This document shows, piece by piece, positions 44,761 to 53,184 of a stretch of 64,000 bases of DNA. Positions within the stretch are counted from its first letter, which is position 1, and every line of letters starts with the position of its first letter. The position numbers and the translations under genes are program-made. Origin of the DNA: Xanthobacteraceae bacterium (GTDB taxonomy: Bacteria; Pseudomonadota; Alphaproteobacteria; Rhizobiales; Xanthobacteraceae); NCBI GenBank assembly GCA_022844205.1, contig JALHMF010000001.1, positions 78,615 to 142,614 on the forward strand, written 5' to 3'. The notes beneath the pieces were generated by a model. That model was not told the origin of the DNA, searched no databases, and worked only from the letters and a program-made list of their open reading frames with translations.

Positions 44761-45255
44761 ATGCTGCGGATATTGGCTTTGCTCGGCGCTCTATTTGCGG
44801 GCGCGGTTTTCTCGTCGCCTACGGCCAAGGCTGACGTGGTGGCGCTCATCGACATCGGCACGCAGACCGTGACCGTGAAAGTGAACGGCTTCACGCGCCA
44901 CACATTCGCGGCTTCGACCGCGCGTCCCGGCTTCTTCACGCCGATCGGCACGTTCAAGGCCGAAAAAATGTTCGTGATGGCGTATTCGTCGCTCTACAAC
45001 AACGCGCCCATGCCGAACGCGGTTTTCTTTCATTACGGCTGGGCGATTCACGGCACGACCGATGTGGCGAAACTCGGCCGCCCGGCTTCCGCGGGCTGCG
45101 TGCGCCTGCATCCGCAAAACGCGAAAATCCTGTTCGACCTGATCAAGACCTACGGGCAGGAGAATGCGCAGATCGTCGTGCTCAATTCGGCGGTGGCGGC
45201 GAAGACCGCCACCATCCAGCACGTGCTCGGACCGCTGAGCTATACGGTCAACTGA
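44761..45255 (+). CDS. L,D-transpeptidase (YkuD family)
   Basis: A 164-residue exported protein with a Sec signal (RILALLGALFAGAVFSSP, ending AKA). The YkuD catalytic segment AIHGTTDVAKLGRPASAGCVRL (about 97-118; split as AIHGTTDVAK and LGRPASAGCVRL) contains the conserved His and the nucleophile Cys. It forms 3-3 cross-links in peptidoglycan or attaches proteins to it; Rhizobiales rely heavily on such enzymes. GGGGGAC precedes the ATG. A strong terminator follows. Confidence 0.92.
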   Translation: MLRILALLGALFAGAVFSSPTAKADVVALIDIGTQTVTVKVNGFTRHTFAASTARPGFFTPIGTFKAEKMFVMAYSSLYNNAPMPNAVFFHYGWAIHGTTDVAKLGRPASAGCVRLHPQNAKILFDLIKTYGQENAQIVVLNSAVAAKTATIQHVLGPLSYTVN

Positions 45256-45268
45256 ATTCAGACATGCG

Positions 45269-45300
45269 ACGCCCGCGCTTCATTGCGCGGGCGTTTTTTA
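45269..45300. terminator. shared terminator between L,D-transpeptidase and cupredoxin genes
   Basis: ACGCCCGCGC and GCGCGGGCGT pair perfectly over 10 bases with loop TTCATT, followed by a run of T. The TAA stop of the convergent cupredoxin gene (45298-45300) lies inside the T-tract, so the hairpin sits at the ends of both transcripts. Confidence 0.9.
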
Positions 45301-45780
45301 TTCGATGACGATTTCGCCCGTCATGCCGTGATGGGCGTGGGTCTTGCCGTCCTTGCCAACGATCCCGCATTGCAGGTCGGTGATCTTTCCGGCGGCGACC
45401 GGCACGAACCACCATTCGGCGGCGTGGCCCGGATAGACCTCGATCTCGCGGATCGCACCCTTGAATTCCGCGAGGGTGACGTTCTTGCCGTCGCGGCTTT
45501 GCACGACCTGCACCTTGCGCGTCCAGATCATCTGCGAGAAGGCGTGCGAGGTGAAGTAATGCGGATCGTCGCTCGGATTTTTCAGGATCAATTTGTACAG
45601 CTTGCCGGTCTCGAATTTCAGGTTGCTCGGGCTGAAGCTGTGATGCCCGCCGGGCTTGCCCATCTCGACGGTGATTTCGATCGGCGTCTGCCTTGAGAGA
45701 TCGCCGGCGAGTGCGGTGCCGGCGAAGGCTGCGGCCGTGAGCGCAGCCAGCATGCCGTTCGCGAAATCCTTTTTGCGCAT
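45298..45780 (-). CDS. exported cupredoxin-like copper-binding protein
   Basis: A 160-residue protein with a Sec signal (MLAALTAAAFAGTALAG). The mature part is a single cupredoxin-like beta-sandwich: SPSNLKFETGKLYKLILKN, SDDPHYFTSHAF with a candidate His ligand, and a C-terminal loop LQCGIVGKDGKTHAHHGMTG with Cys, His and Met in type-1-copper order. ATG 45780 is preceded by a GGGAGG site; starts further up would precede the signal. Probably periplasmic copper or electron carrier. No partner gene is adjacent. Confidence 0.8.
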   Translation of the reverse strand: MRKKDFANGMLAALTAAAFAGTALAGDLSRQTPIEITVEMGKPGGHHSFSPSNLKFETGKLYKLILKNPSDDPHYFTSHAFSQMIWTRKVQVVQSRDGKNVTLAEFKGAIREIEVYPGHAAEWWFVPVAAGKITDLQCGIVGKDGKTHAHHGMTGEIVIE

Positions 45781-45962
45781 GAAGTTTTTCCTCCCTTTGA
45801 GCAATCGGCAGATGCTAATGCTCCTGCGAATTATTCGCAAGTAAAAGTTTGGAGGGCATGCATGAGGGATTGGGAGGTATGTGGGGATGGAAGGCTCGCA
45901 AGCAGAGCGGAACCAGGCCTTGCGCGCGCCGTTAGCCCGGAAGCTTCAACGAGGAGGAAATC

Positions 45963-46334
45963 ATGGCGACCGCGAAACCCCCAATGAAATCCGCAAAATT
46001 CGACCTGATCGAGAGCGACCGGGTCGAAGGCACGACCGTCTATCGCTCCGACGGCACCAAGATCGGCGCGATCGAGCGGGTGATGATCGACAAATACTCC
46101 GGACAGGCGACCTACGCCGTCATGAGCTTCGGCGGGCTGCTGGGATTTGGCCACGACCACTATCCGATCCCGTGGGCCAAGCTCGACTACAATCCCGAAC
46201 TCGGCGGCTATGAAGTCAATATCAGCGACTCCGAGCTGAAGAACGCGCCGCATTTCGATCCCGGCAAGGAATATAACTGGGGCGATCCTGCGGCGAACCA
46301 GAAGGTCTACGACTACTATCGCGTCGGGCTCTGA
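45963..46334 (+). CDS. PRC-barrel domain protein
   Basis: A 123-residue soluble protein with one PRC-barrel domain (about 15-85): VEGTTVYRSDGTKIGAIERV and DKYSGQATYAVMSFGGLLGF, then HDHYPIPWAKLDYNPELGGY. In Rhizobiales such small proteins are common, often stress-related, and of unknown function. ACGAGGAGG is a strong ribosome site before the ATG. A terminator hairpin lies at 46446, beyond a palindromic repeat. Confidence 0.85.
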   Translation: MATAKPPMKSAKFDLIESDRVEGTTVYRSDGTKIGAIERVMIDKYSGQATYAVMSFGGLLGFGHDHYPIPWAKLDYNPELGGYEVNISDSELKNAPHFDPGKEYNWGDPAANQKVYDYYRVGL

Positions 46335-46341
46335 AGCAGCG

Positions 46342-46436
46342 TCACCCTGAGGTGCCCGCGCATGGCGCGGGCCTCGAAGGGTGCGCCGCCATCCTTCGAG
46401 GCTCGTTCGCTTCGCTCACTCGCGCCTCAGGATGAC
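46342..46436. repeat. palindromic repeat, CATCCTTCGAG / CTCAGGATGA family, copy 3
   Basis: TCACCCTGAGGTGC ... CCTCGAAGGGTG is followed by inverted ATCCTTCGAGGCTCG ... GCCTCAGGATGAC. It shares the ends of the copies at 32078 and 34075. It begins eight bases after the PRC-barrel stop and opens the 843-base gene-free stretch 46335-47177, which is filled with palindromes. Confidence 0.85.
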
Positions 46437-46445
46437 GGAAAAAAT

Positions 46446-46470
46446 CGCCTCGCGAAAGCGGGGCGTTTTT
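46446..46470 (+). terminator. terminator hairpin with GAAA tetraloop (copy A)
   Basis: CGCCTCGC-GAAA-GCGGGGCG followed by TTTTT: an eight-base stem with one G-T wobble and a GNRA tetraloop. It is the first good terminator after the PRC-barrel gene. Confidence 0.75.
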
Positions 46471-46479
46471 CTGTTTGTC

Positions 46480-46502
46480 ATCGCCGGGCTTGGCCCGGCG
46501 AT
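46480..46502. repeat. small perfect inverted repeat
   Basis: ATCGCCGGGC and GCCCGGCGAT pair over ten bases with a 3-base centre. It is one of several independent palindromes in the gene-free tract. Confidence 0.7.
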
Positions 46503-46540
46503 CCCGCTTAGGGCGGCACGGCCTTGCCCAACGAATCGGG

Positions 46541-46607
46541 ATCACCGGGTCTCACAGCGCCGAGCCGCTTCCCGCGGGTTCGCGGGAGGCTGCGGCCCGG
46601 TGATGAC
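46541..46607. repeat. ATCACCGGGT / CCCGGTGAT palindrome, copy 1
   Basis: ATCACCGGGTCTCACAGCGC, then CGAGCCGC, a GC-rich CCGCGGGTTCGCGGG centre and GCTGCGGCCCGGTGATGAC. It is repeated at 47022-47092 with the same first 30 bases and same end but a different centre. The two copies bracket the structured unit at 46796. Confidence 0.85.
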
Positions 46608-46625
46608 AGTTAGTGTGAATGAAAG

Positions 46626-46650
46626 CGCCTCGCGAAAGCGGGGCGTTTTC
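46626..46650 (+). repeat. duplicate of the GAAA-tetraloop terminator (copy B)
   Basis: The stem-loop CGCCTCGC-GAAA-GCGGGGCG and following TTTT repeat the element at 46446 exactly, with unrelated flanks. No gene ends just upstream of this copy, so it is a dispersed or duplicated element rather than the end of a known transcript. Confidence 0.75.
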
Positions 46651-46795
46651 CGTGCTCGCCATTCACGCATCTCTCCCCAATGGGGAAAGGGAGATTGTAC
46701 GCCGCGATTCAAATTTCAAACAGCCAACGCTCCGCTGCGCGGATTTGCGTTTCGGCGCCGCGCCGCCGTCCCATTTTCCAGTTCCTAAATCGAAA

Positions 46796-46953
46796 TGGAG
46801 CGCCGGGAGGCGCCGGGGTGTTTGCGAGACACCCCTGGCGGAGCTTGCGAGGCTCCACCGGGAACGCTTGCGAGGCGATCCCGCTCTCTTGCGAGAGCGG
46901 CGCCTCCCGGCGATCCACCCCGGCGGCGTGCTAGCGGCACCGCCGGGGGTTTT
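46796..46953 (+). other. 158-base nested multi-hairpin unit with four TTGCGAG motifs (possible structured RNA)
   Basis: A perfect 14-base outer helix (46801-46814 with 46899-46912), extended by TGGA/TCCA across one mismatch, encloses four consecutive hairpins with at most one unpaired base between them. These are 46815-46835 (7-bp stem), 46837-46859 (5-bp stem plus two outer pairs), 46860-46882 (8 positions, one mismatch) and 46883-46898 (6 bp). The first three have exactly TTGCGAG as the 7-base loop, and the fourth contains CTTGCGAG across loop and stem. A terminator-like hairpin follows without a gap. Short frames cross it on both strands, but they only translate the palindromes. A structured RNA, a composite palindromic repeat or a protein-binding array are all possible. 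Confidence 0.6.
46918..46953 (+). terminator. terminator-like hairpin abutting the nested unit
   Basis: CCCCGGCG and CGCCGGGG pair over eight bases; above a 2-base bulge GTGC and GCAC pair around TAGCG. GTTTT follows. It begins at the base after the outer helix of the preceding unit ends. A palindrome GGAATATATTCC (46961-46972) and an AGCGACCA/TGGTCGCT pair (46977-47007) come next. Confidence 0.65.
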
Positions 46954-47021
46954 GCGGTCTGGAATATATTCCTATCAGCGACCAAGTCAAGACCCGTGCT
47001 GGTCGCTCATCTCATTTGTTC

Positions 47022-47092
47022 ATCACCGGGTCTCACAGCGCCGAGCCGCTCGCGCTTCGCGCGCTCGCGGGACGCTGCGGCCCGGTGATGAC
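47022..47092. repeat. ATCACCGGGT / CCCGGTGAT palindrome, copy 2
   Basis: This copy has the same ends as 46541-46607, with centre CGCTCGCGCTTCGCGCGCTCG. The remaining bases to lepA (47093-47177) show nothing recognisable. Confidence 0.85.
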
Positions 47093-47177
47093 GGGAGGGG
47101 ATGGTCAAAGCGAAGGCGAAAGCAGAAGAGGCTGCGATATGCCTGGAATGCCTTTGTTTGATAAGAAGCCCTAAAAC

Positions 47178-48980
47178 TCAGCCATCCACCTTCAACGCCG
47201 CAATAAACGCTTCCTGCGGAATATCGACTTTTCCATACTGCCGCATCCGCTTCTTGCCTTCCTTCTGCTTGTCGAGAAGCTTGCGTTTGCGGGTGGCGTC
47301 GCCGCCATAACACTTGGCGGTAACGTCCTTGCGCAGCGCGCGCACGGTTTCGCGGGCGATAATTTTTCCGCCGATGGCGGCCTGGATCGGCACCTGGAAC
47401 ATGTGCGGCGGGATCAGTTCCTTCAGCTTCTCGCACATGGCGCGGCCGCGCATCTCGGCGCGCGTGCGGTGAACGAGCATGGCGAGCGCGTCCACGGGCT
47501 CCCCGTTGACCAAAATAGTCAGCCGCACGAGATCGGCGGGGTGACGCTCCGTGATGTGATAGTCGAACGAGGCGTAGCCGCGCGAAACCGATTTCAGCCG
47601 GTCATAGAAATCGAACACGACTTCGTTGAGCGGCAGATCGTAGGTGACCATTGCGCGGGCACCCACATAGGTCAGCTCAACCTGCGCGCCACGCCGGTCC
47701 TGGCATAATTTCAGAACGCTGCCGAGATATTCGTCCGGCGTGATGATGACGGCGCGAATCCACGGCTCGCGGATTTCCTTGATGCGCGTGACCTCCGGCA
47801 TATCGACCGGATTGTGAATCTCGATGGTGGTGTTGTCGGTGAGATCGATCTCATAGATGACCGAAGGAGCCGTCGCGATCAGCTCCAGATTGAACTCGCG
47901 CGCGAGCCGTTCCTCGACGATCTCCAGATGCAGGAGACCGAGAAACCCGCAGCGGAAACCGAAGCCGAGCGCCGCCGACGTTTCCATCTCGTAAGTAAAG
48001 CTCGCATCGTTCAGGCGGAGTTTCGAGACGGCGCCGCGCAATTGCTCGAACTGGGCGGCGTCCACGGGAAACAGACCGCAGAACACGACCGGCTGCGACG
48101 GGCGGAAACCGGGCAACGGCGCGTCCACGGGCTTGCGGTCGTCGGTGATGGTATCGCCCACGCGCGTATCGGCGACTTCTTTGATGGAGGCGGTAAAAAA
48201 TCCGATCTCGCCGGGGCCGAGCGCTTCGACCGCGACCTTCTTCGGCGTAATGATGCCGACCTGCTCGATGTCGTAGGCGGCCTTGGTGCCCATCATGCGG
48301 ATGCGCTGGCCTTTTTTCAGGGTGCCGTCGACGACGCGCACCAGCACCACGACGCCGAGATAGACGTCGTACCAGCTGTCGACGAGCAAAGCCTTCAGCG
48401 TCGCGTTTTCGTCGCCTTTCGGCGCGGGCAGGCGCGTGACGATCGCCTCCAGCACTTCCGGAATGTTCAGACCGGTCTTCGCGGAGATTTCAATCGCGTT
48501 GGAGGCGTCAATGCCGATCACTTCCTCGATCTGCGCTTTGACTTTCTCAGGCTCGGCCGCGGGCAAATCGATCTTGTTCAGGATGGGAACGATCTCGTGA
48601 TTGTTGTTGATGGCCTGATAGACGTTGGCGAGCGTCTGGGCCTCCACACCTTGCGATGCGTCCACCACGAGCAGCGAGCCTTCGCAGGCCGCGAGCGAGC
48701 GGTTCACCTCGTAGGCGAAGTCCACATGGCCCGGCGTGTCGATCAAATTCAGTACATAATCCTTGCCGTCGCGGGCCTTGTAATAGAGCCGCACGGTCTG
48801 CGCCTTGATCGTGATGCCGCGCTCGCGCTCGATGTCCATGGAGTCGAGCACCTGCTCCTTCATCTCGCGCAGCTCCAACCCGCCGGTGAGCTGGATCAGC
48901 CGGTCGGCGAGCGTGGACTTGCCGTGGTCGATATGCGCGATGATCGCGAAATTGCGGATCTGCGAAGTGGGCGTGGACAT
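47178..48980 (-). CDS. lepA: translation elongation factor 4 (LepA)
   Basis: A 600-residue GTPase that back-translocates or stabilises stalled ribosomes. G1 is AHIDHGKST (about 15-23), the switch region has [14 protein letters not shown]3 is [12 protein letters not shown] and G4 is NKIDLPAA. The C-terminal LepA domain carries the basic [20 protein letters not shown] (about 560-580), its hallmark. I start at ATG 48980 ([10 protein letters not shown]), nine codons inside a longer possible frame, as usual for the family. Confidence 0.95.
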   Translation of the reverse strand: MSTPTSQIRNFAIIAHIDHGKSTLADRLIQLTGGLELREMKEQVLDSMDIERERGITIKAQTVRLYYKARDGKDYVLNLIDTPGHVDFAYEVNRSLAACEGSLLVVDASQGVEAQTLANVYQAINNNHEIVPILNKIDLPAAEPEKVKAQIEEVIGIDASNAIEISAKTGLNIPEVLEAIVTRLPAPKGDENATLKALLVDSWYDVYLGVVVLVRVVDGTLKKGQRIRMMGTKAAYDIEQVGIITPKKVAVEALGPGEIGFFTASIKEVADTRVGDTITDDRKPVDAPLPGFRPSQPVVFCGLFPVDAAQFEQLRGAVSKLRLNDASFTYEMETSAALGFGFRCGFLGLLHLEIVEERLAREFNLELIATAPSVIYEIDLTDNTTIEIHNPVDMPEVTRIKEIREPWIRAVIITPDEYLGSVLKLCQDRRGAQVELTYVGARAMVTYDLPLNEVVFDFYDRLKSVSRGYASFDYHITERHPADLVRLTILVNGEPVDALAMLVHRTRAEMRGRAMCEKLKELIPPHMFQVPIQAAIGGKIIARETVRALRKDVTAKCYGGDATRKRKLLDKQKEGKKRMRQYGKVDIPQEAFIAALKVDG

Positions 48981-49020
48981 AAGCGAGCGGATAGCACCCG
49001 CGTTCACGCGCTACAAGCGT

Positions 49021-49815
49021 TCACTCCGCCGCAAGCCGCTGCTCCATCGGGATCGGCACGAGCGAGACGGGCTTGCCCTTGCGGACCTCGATCAGATAGC
49101 CGGGCGGCACCGGCTTCCAGTTGGTGCGTTCCTCGTCGAGCGGCTCCGAGACGATCACGACATGGTCCGGTCCATACTCGCGATAATAAAGCGAGTTCGC
49201 GTTGCCGCCGGAGACGTAGCGGAACGCCCAGAGATTCTCGCCGTCGGAAAGCGCTGAGGTAAACCGGATCGGCTCGCTGGTGCCGCTCGCCCGCACCATG
49301 TCGTGGATGGTCGCGAGCGTGCGCGCGGTGGCGCCTACCGGATCGCGGTCGGCGCCGGCGCCGAGGATCGCGAGGAAGACGGCTTCGGAGTCGGTGGTGC
49401 CGAGACGCGAGTTGTACAGATGGTCGGGGATCATTGCCTCGACCTGCCGGCGGATCAGGCTCCAGTTGCCGATCGATCCGTTGTGCATGAACAGCCACTG
49501 ATTATGCGCGAACGGATGGCAGTTCGGCCGCGTCGTCTGCGTGCCGGTGGAGGCGCGTACATGGCCGAAGAAAAGGGGCGAATGGATGTGGCGCACGAGA
49601 TGGCGGAGATTTTCGTCCGACCATGCCGGCCGGATTTCGCGATAGACGCCGGGGTTTTTTTCCGCGCCGTACCAGCCGAGGCCGAACCCGTCGCCGTTCA
49701 GGCTGTCGATGGCTTCCAGCGCCTTGCGGCTTTGTTCAACGAGCGAATGAACGGGTGCAGTGACGTATTGCTCGAGGGCAATCGGTTTTCCGTGATAGGC
49801 GATCCAGCGGCACAT
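49021..49815 (-). CDS. class II glutamine amidotransferase (YafJ-like)
   Basis: A 264-residue N-terminal-nucleophile type enzyme beginning MCRWIAYHGKPIALE, with Cys2 as nucleophile after Met removal. GDGFGLGWYG and HVRASTGTQTTRPNCHPFAH are the amidotransferase loop motifs, and NGSIGNWSLIR and DSEAVFLAIL follow. Such stand-alone domains resemble E. coli YafJ and ergothioneine-cluster EgtC, but no synthase partner lies nearby, so the acceptor is unknown. 41 bases separate its stop from lepA. Confidence 0.85.
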   Translation of the reverse strand: MCRWIAYHGKPIALEQYVTAPVHSLVEQSRKALEAIDSLNGDGFGLGWYGAEKNPGVYREIRPAWSDENLRHLVRHIHSPLFFGHVRASTGTQTTRPNCHPFAHNQWLFMHNGSIGNWSLIRRQVEAMIPDHLYNSRLGTTDSEAVFLAILGAGADRDPVGATARTLATIHDMVRASGTSEPIRFTSALSDGENLWAFRYVSGGNANSLYYREYGPDHVVIVSEPLDEERTNWKPVPPGYLIEVRKGKPVSLVPIPMEQRLAAE

Positions 49816-49941
49816 GGCTCTTCGCGTTCGCGATTCAGGTTACAGCCCCCGCACTTCTTAACAGCTTACCGGCAAAGAATGAACGGAAGATGAGTGCATT
49901 TTGAGGCGCTGCGATGCGCCCGGCAGGGCCGTCCGGAGGGA

Positions 49942-50259
49942 CTATTCCTCCTCGCCGAACTTCTCCGCGCATAGCTTCGCGATGGCGTCGATGGCCGCCG
50001 CCGCTTCCTTGCCGGTGGCGGCGACATGAATCGTGGAACCCTTGGCGGCGGCGAGCAGCAATAGCCCCATGATCGAGGTGCCGCCGACCGTCTCCCCGCA
50101 GCGGCTCACTTTCACGTCGGCGTCGAACTTCTCCACCACCTGCACGAAGCGCGCCGACGCCCGCGCGTGCAGGCCCTTCTGGTTCACGATGGATATTTCG
50201 CGCTCAATCGCCCCCTTGGGCGCTGCCGGATTGGGTGGACAGTCGCCGGATGCGTTCAT
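49942..50259 (-). CDS. ptsH: HPr-family phosphocarrier protein
   Basis: A 105-residue HPr with an extra N-terminus of about 20 residues. The phosphorylated His31 lies in KGLHARASARF, and the regulatory serine segment TSIMGLLLLAAAKGS is intact, so it is a target for the neighbouring HprK. In alphaproteobacteria this HPr has no sugar permease partner and works in a regulatory phosphorelay. The start overlaps the EIIA stop by four bases. Confidence 0.93.
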   Translation of the reverse strand: MNASGDCPPNPAAPKGAIEREISIVNQKGLHARASARFVQVVEKFDADVKVSRCGETVGGTSIMGLLLLAAAKGSTIHVAATGKEAAAAIDAIAKLCAEKFGEEE

Positions 50260-50657
50260 TTGCCGGCGAGGACGTGGCTGGCGAGCTTGATGTATTTGCG
50301 GCCCGCCTCCTGCGCCTGCGCGACGGCTTCGCTGAGCGGTTTCTCGTCGCGAACGCTCGCGAGCTTCACGAGCATGGGCAGGTTGATGCCGGCGACAACC
50401 TCGACGTTCGGCGCGTTCATCACCGAGATTGCGAGGTTCGAGGGTGTACCGCCGAACATGTCGGTGAGGATCACGACGCCGTCTCCGGTCTCGACCCGCT
50501 TCACCGCGTCCATGATGTCCTGGCGGCGGCGTTCGATGTCGTCGTCCGGGAAGATGGTGATGGTTTCGATCTGCTTTTGCGGGCCGACCACATGCTCAAG
50601 CGCCGCGCGAAACTCGGCGGCAAGTCTTCCGTGGGTAACGAGTACGAGACCGATCAT
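50256..50657 (-). CDS. PTS EIIA component, mannose family (regulatory)
   Basis: A 133-residue EIIA of the mannose class. His9 in VLVTHGRLA is the phosphorylation site, and LTDMFGGTPSNLAI is the family motif. The start at 50657 (MIGLVLVTHG) is the family start; an in-frame TTG/ATG further up would add 18 unrelated residues. No EIIB, EIIC or EIID genes are present. It likely senses PTS phosphorylation and reports to other regulators, as proposed for related species. Confidence 0.92.
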   Translation of the reverse strand: MIGLVLVTHGRLAAEFRAALEHVVGPQKQIETITIFPDDDIERRRQDIMDAVKRVETGDGVVILTDMFGGTPSNLAISVMNAPNVEVVAGINLPMLVKLASVRDEKPLSEAVAQAQEAGRKYIKLASHVLAGK

Positions 50658-50747
50658 TCGCTCAATAAGCCGCGAAATGGGGCATGCCCTGAAAACGCGC
50701 GGGGCCGACATAATCCCCCTTTCGAATGCGAAGGCAAGCGAATCCGG

Positions 50748-51200
50748 TCATGGCTTTTTCACCGCCGTGAAGGCTGCAATCAGCGCAGGAAAAGCGGCTT
50801 CCCGCGTACGGGCGGGCAGACGCGACAGTTTGACGCCCATTATTTCAGTTTCCGACGCGTCCGGTTCCGGCATTCGCGCGGCGTCGGGTGCACCGATATC
50901 AACCACCAGTGAAACGAGCGCCAGCGCTTCGTGCGGCACTTGCCGGATGCCGAGACCGCGGATTTCGATTTTTCCCGAAATGGCTGCGGGCGCTTTCGCG
51001 AGCAGCCGCCCGTTCACGGCTTCGAGAACAACGCGGTCGTCGGCAACCAGCCAGGCGGGCGGCAGTTTGCCCGCAAGCGACGCTTCGAGGAGTTGAAAGG
51101 CGAGTGCCGATTTGCCGGCGCTGGACGCCCCGCGGATCAGCACGCCGCTGCGGCCGATCAGAACACAGCTCGCATGCACGCTCGCGGGGGATGCCGGCAT
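50748..51200 (-). CDS. hprK: HPr kinase/phosphorylase, short alphaproteobacterial form
   Basis: A 150-residue protein corresponding to the C-terminal catalytic domain of Firmicute HprK (about 310 residues), without the N-terminal domain. Walker A GASSAGKSALAF is at residues 24-35, VADDRVVLEAVNG follows, and SGKIEIRGLGIRQVP is the HprK signature region. It phosphorylates the regulatory serine of HPr. The short form is normal in this group, next to chvG-chvI. Three bases separate it from the chvG stop. Confidence 0.92.
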   Translation of the reverse strand: MPASPASVHASCVLIGRSGVLIRGASSAGKSALAFQLLEASLAGKLPPAWLVADDRVVLEAVNGRLLAKAPAAISGKIEIRGLGIRQVPHEALALVSLVVDIGAPDAARMPEPDASETEIMGVKLSRLPARTREAAFPALIAAFTAVKKP

Positions 51201-51203
51201 TCG

Positions 51204-53144
51204 TTACGCGGTCGGAAGACGGACGATGAAGCGGGCGCCGAGAACTTTTGATTCCTCGCCGGGCAAGGGCGTTGCGAGTCTATTCTCGGCCCAGATGCGT
51301 CCGCCGTGACCTTCGACGATCTGCTTCGAAATCGACAAGCCGAGACCGGAATTTTGTCCAAAGCGATGTTCCGGGCGGTCCGTGTAGAAGCGCTCGAAAA
51401 TGCGGGTGAGCGAATCGGGGCGAATGCCAGGGCCGTCGTCATCAACGACAATTTCGATTTCGTTCTTGAGACGCCGGCAGGTCACGCGCACGGTGCTGCC
51501 TTCCTCGGAGAAGGAGCGCGCGTTGACCAAGAGGTTGTCGATCACCTGGCCGATGCGCGAATCCTGTCCGAGCACGATGAAATTTCCCAGGGCGCCCGGC
51601 GTGCGCTCGAAGTTGAGCAGCGTCGTGACGCCATCGCGCGGGATTTCGTTGCCGATTTTCACGAGCGCCGTCAGCAACTGTTCGAGGTCGACCGGGGCCG
51701 CTTCGTGCCGCTGCAGTTCGGCGTCGAGACGGCTCGCGTCGGAAATATCCGAGATCAAACGGTCGAGCCGTTTCACGTCGTGCTGGATGACGGCCAGCAG
51801 ACGCTGGCGCGAATCTTCCGTCTTGGCGAGCGGCAAGGTTTCCACCGCCGAACGCAGCGAGGTGAGCGGGTTCTTCAACTCGTGCGCGACGTCGGCGGCG
51901 AAGCTCTCGATCGCCTCGATGCGGCTGTAGAGCGAATCTGTCATGTCGCGGATCGCGCCAGAGAGATGCCCGATCTCGTCGGAGCGCTCGGTGAAATCCG
52001 GAATCTCGACGCGCTGTCGCGTGCGGCGGCGCACGCGCTCGGCGGCGGCCGCGAGGCGGCGCACCGGGCCGCCGATCGAACTTGCCAGCAAGACGGAGAG
52101 CAGCAGCATCACCACCGCGGCGATACCGAACACGCTCAAGATCACAAGCCGCTCCGCTTCCACCGCGTCCTCGATTTCACCGCCCTCGGTGGAAAGCAGC
52201 AGCGCGCCGTAAATACCGCGCATGCGCTGCACGGGTACCGCGATCGACACGATCACCTCGCCCCGGTCGGTCGCCCGCACCATGCTCGACTTGCCGCCGA
52301 TCAGCGCGTTGACGACTTCCGAGTAGCCTTTGCCGTTCAGCCCGTGCTCGCGATAATTTGGAAGGTCCCCGCGAACGACGCGTTTCATCACCGAATTCCA
52401 CTGGCGCTGGAAGAAACCTGGCCGCTCATTGGGCGAGGGAAGGTCGAACCGCAGCACATCGCCGCGCTGATAAAGCGTACGCGTGTCGATCAGGAGCGCG
52501 CCATCGCGGTCATACAGGCGCGCCCGCGTGTCGGTTGGCGAAACGAGACGGCGCAGCAGCGGCGCCACGCGTTCCGGATTGATCGGAAATTCAAGCGGCC
52601 CGAACATTTCCTCGCCCGGGTCGTAGGTCTCGCCCTGCTGCAATTCGAGCAGCTTTTGCGGATCGATGGTGACCGCATGGCTGTCGGCAGTGGCTGAAGC
52701 CGCAATGGCACCGGCAATGATCTCGCCCTGGATCTGCAGGCTCTGGATGCGGGCGTCGATCAGGCCCGCGCGGTATTCCGAGAGATAAAGAATGCCGGTG
52801 ACAAGGGCCACGAGGCCCGCGAGATTGAGCAGCACGATCCGGCGCGTAATGCTGGAAAAGCCCTGGCCGGCCAAGAAGCGCCGGCTCCGCCGCAGGGCCG
52901 CGAAAAAATCGCTCCAGCGCGACGGCTGTATTGCAGCCGTACCGTCAATCTCCGGCTGTGTTTGTTTTTTTTCTCCGGGCTGGTCCGGTTTACGAAATGG
53001 AGCGCGATCCCGCGCGCGGCGCGCAAGCTCCGAAATCTTTTCGAATGGGATGTTGTCCCGCAGCCTGACGATGGCATCCCGTGTTTCCACGGCCTTGCTG
53101 CGCGGAGAGGCGGGCTTGCGGGATTTTTCGACGTCCGCCTTCAT
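51204..53144 (-). CDS. chvG: sensor histidine kinase ChvG (ExoS/BvrS family)
   Basis: A 646-residue membrane kinase: a long, basic cytoplasmic N-terminus (1-98), TM1 about 102-122, a periplasmic sensor region about 123-330, TM2 about 332-356, HAMP about 357-405, HisKA with phospho-His421 (ADVAHELKNPLTSL), and HATPase with N box NLLVNARSFS, DDDGPGIR and GLGLSI. It controls envelope and acid responses and, in symbionts or pathogens, host interaction. The N-terminal 100 residues are unusually long. It lies downstream of chvI with a 40-base gap. Confidence 0.92.
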   Translation of the reverse strand: MKADVEKSRKPASPRSKAVETRDAIVRLRDNIPFEKISELARRARDRAPFRKPDQPGEKKQTQPEIDGTAAIQPSRWSDFFAALRRSRRFLAGQGFSSITRRIVLLNLAGLVALVTGILYLSEYRAGLIDARIQSLQIQGEIIAGAIAASATADSHAVTIDPQKLLELQQGETYDPGEEMFGPLEFPINPERVAPLLRRLVSPTDTRARLYDRDGALLIDTRTLYQRGDVLRFDLPSPNERPGFFQRQWNSVMKRVVRGDLPNYREHGLNGKGYSEVVNALIGGKSSMVRATDRGEVIVSIAVPVQRMRGIYGALLLSTEGGEIEDAVEAERLVILSVFGIAAVVMLLLSVLLASSIGGPVRRLAAAAERVRRRTRQRVEIPDFTERSDEIGHLSGAIRDMTDSLYSRIEAIESFAADVAHELKNPLTSLRSAVETLPLAKTEDSRQRLLAVIQHDVKRLDRLISDISDASRLDAELQRHEAAPVDLEQLLTALVKIGNEIPRDGVTTLLNFERTPGALGNFIVLGQDSRIGQVIDNLLVNARSFSEEGSTVRVTCRRLKNEIEIVVDDDGPGIRPDSLTRIFERFYTDRPEHRFGQNSGLGLSISKQIVEGHGGRIWAENRLATPLPGEESKVLGARFIVRLPTA

Positions 53145-53184
53145 CGGCTGTGCTCCGGGCGGCCGGACCCGGTCCGGCGCGCGC

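Noticed and set aside
46815-46898. TTGCGAG hairpins as a CRISPR array or tRNA-like molecule
   Set aside because: The repeated part is only seven bases and there are no spacers of constant length; there is no acceptor stem, CCA end or anticodon loop.
46785-47088. Short frames on both strands through the nested hairpin unit
   Set aside because: Translations are Arg/Ala/Pro/Gly repeats that simply reflect the palindromes; no ribosome sites, and both strands look equally 'coding'.
50748-51200. HprK as truncated pseudogene
   Set aside because: The short form with an intact Walker A is normal in alphaproteobacteria and sits in its usual operon.
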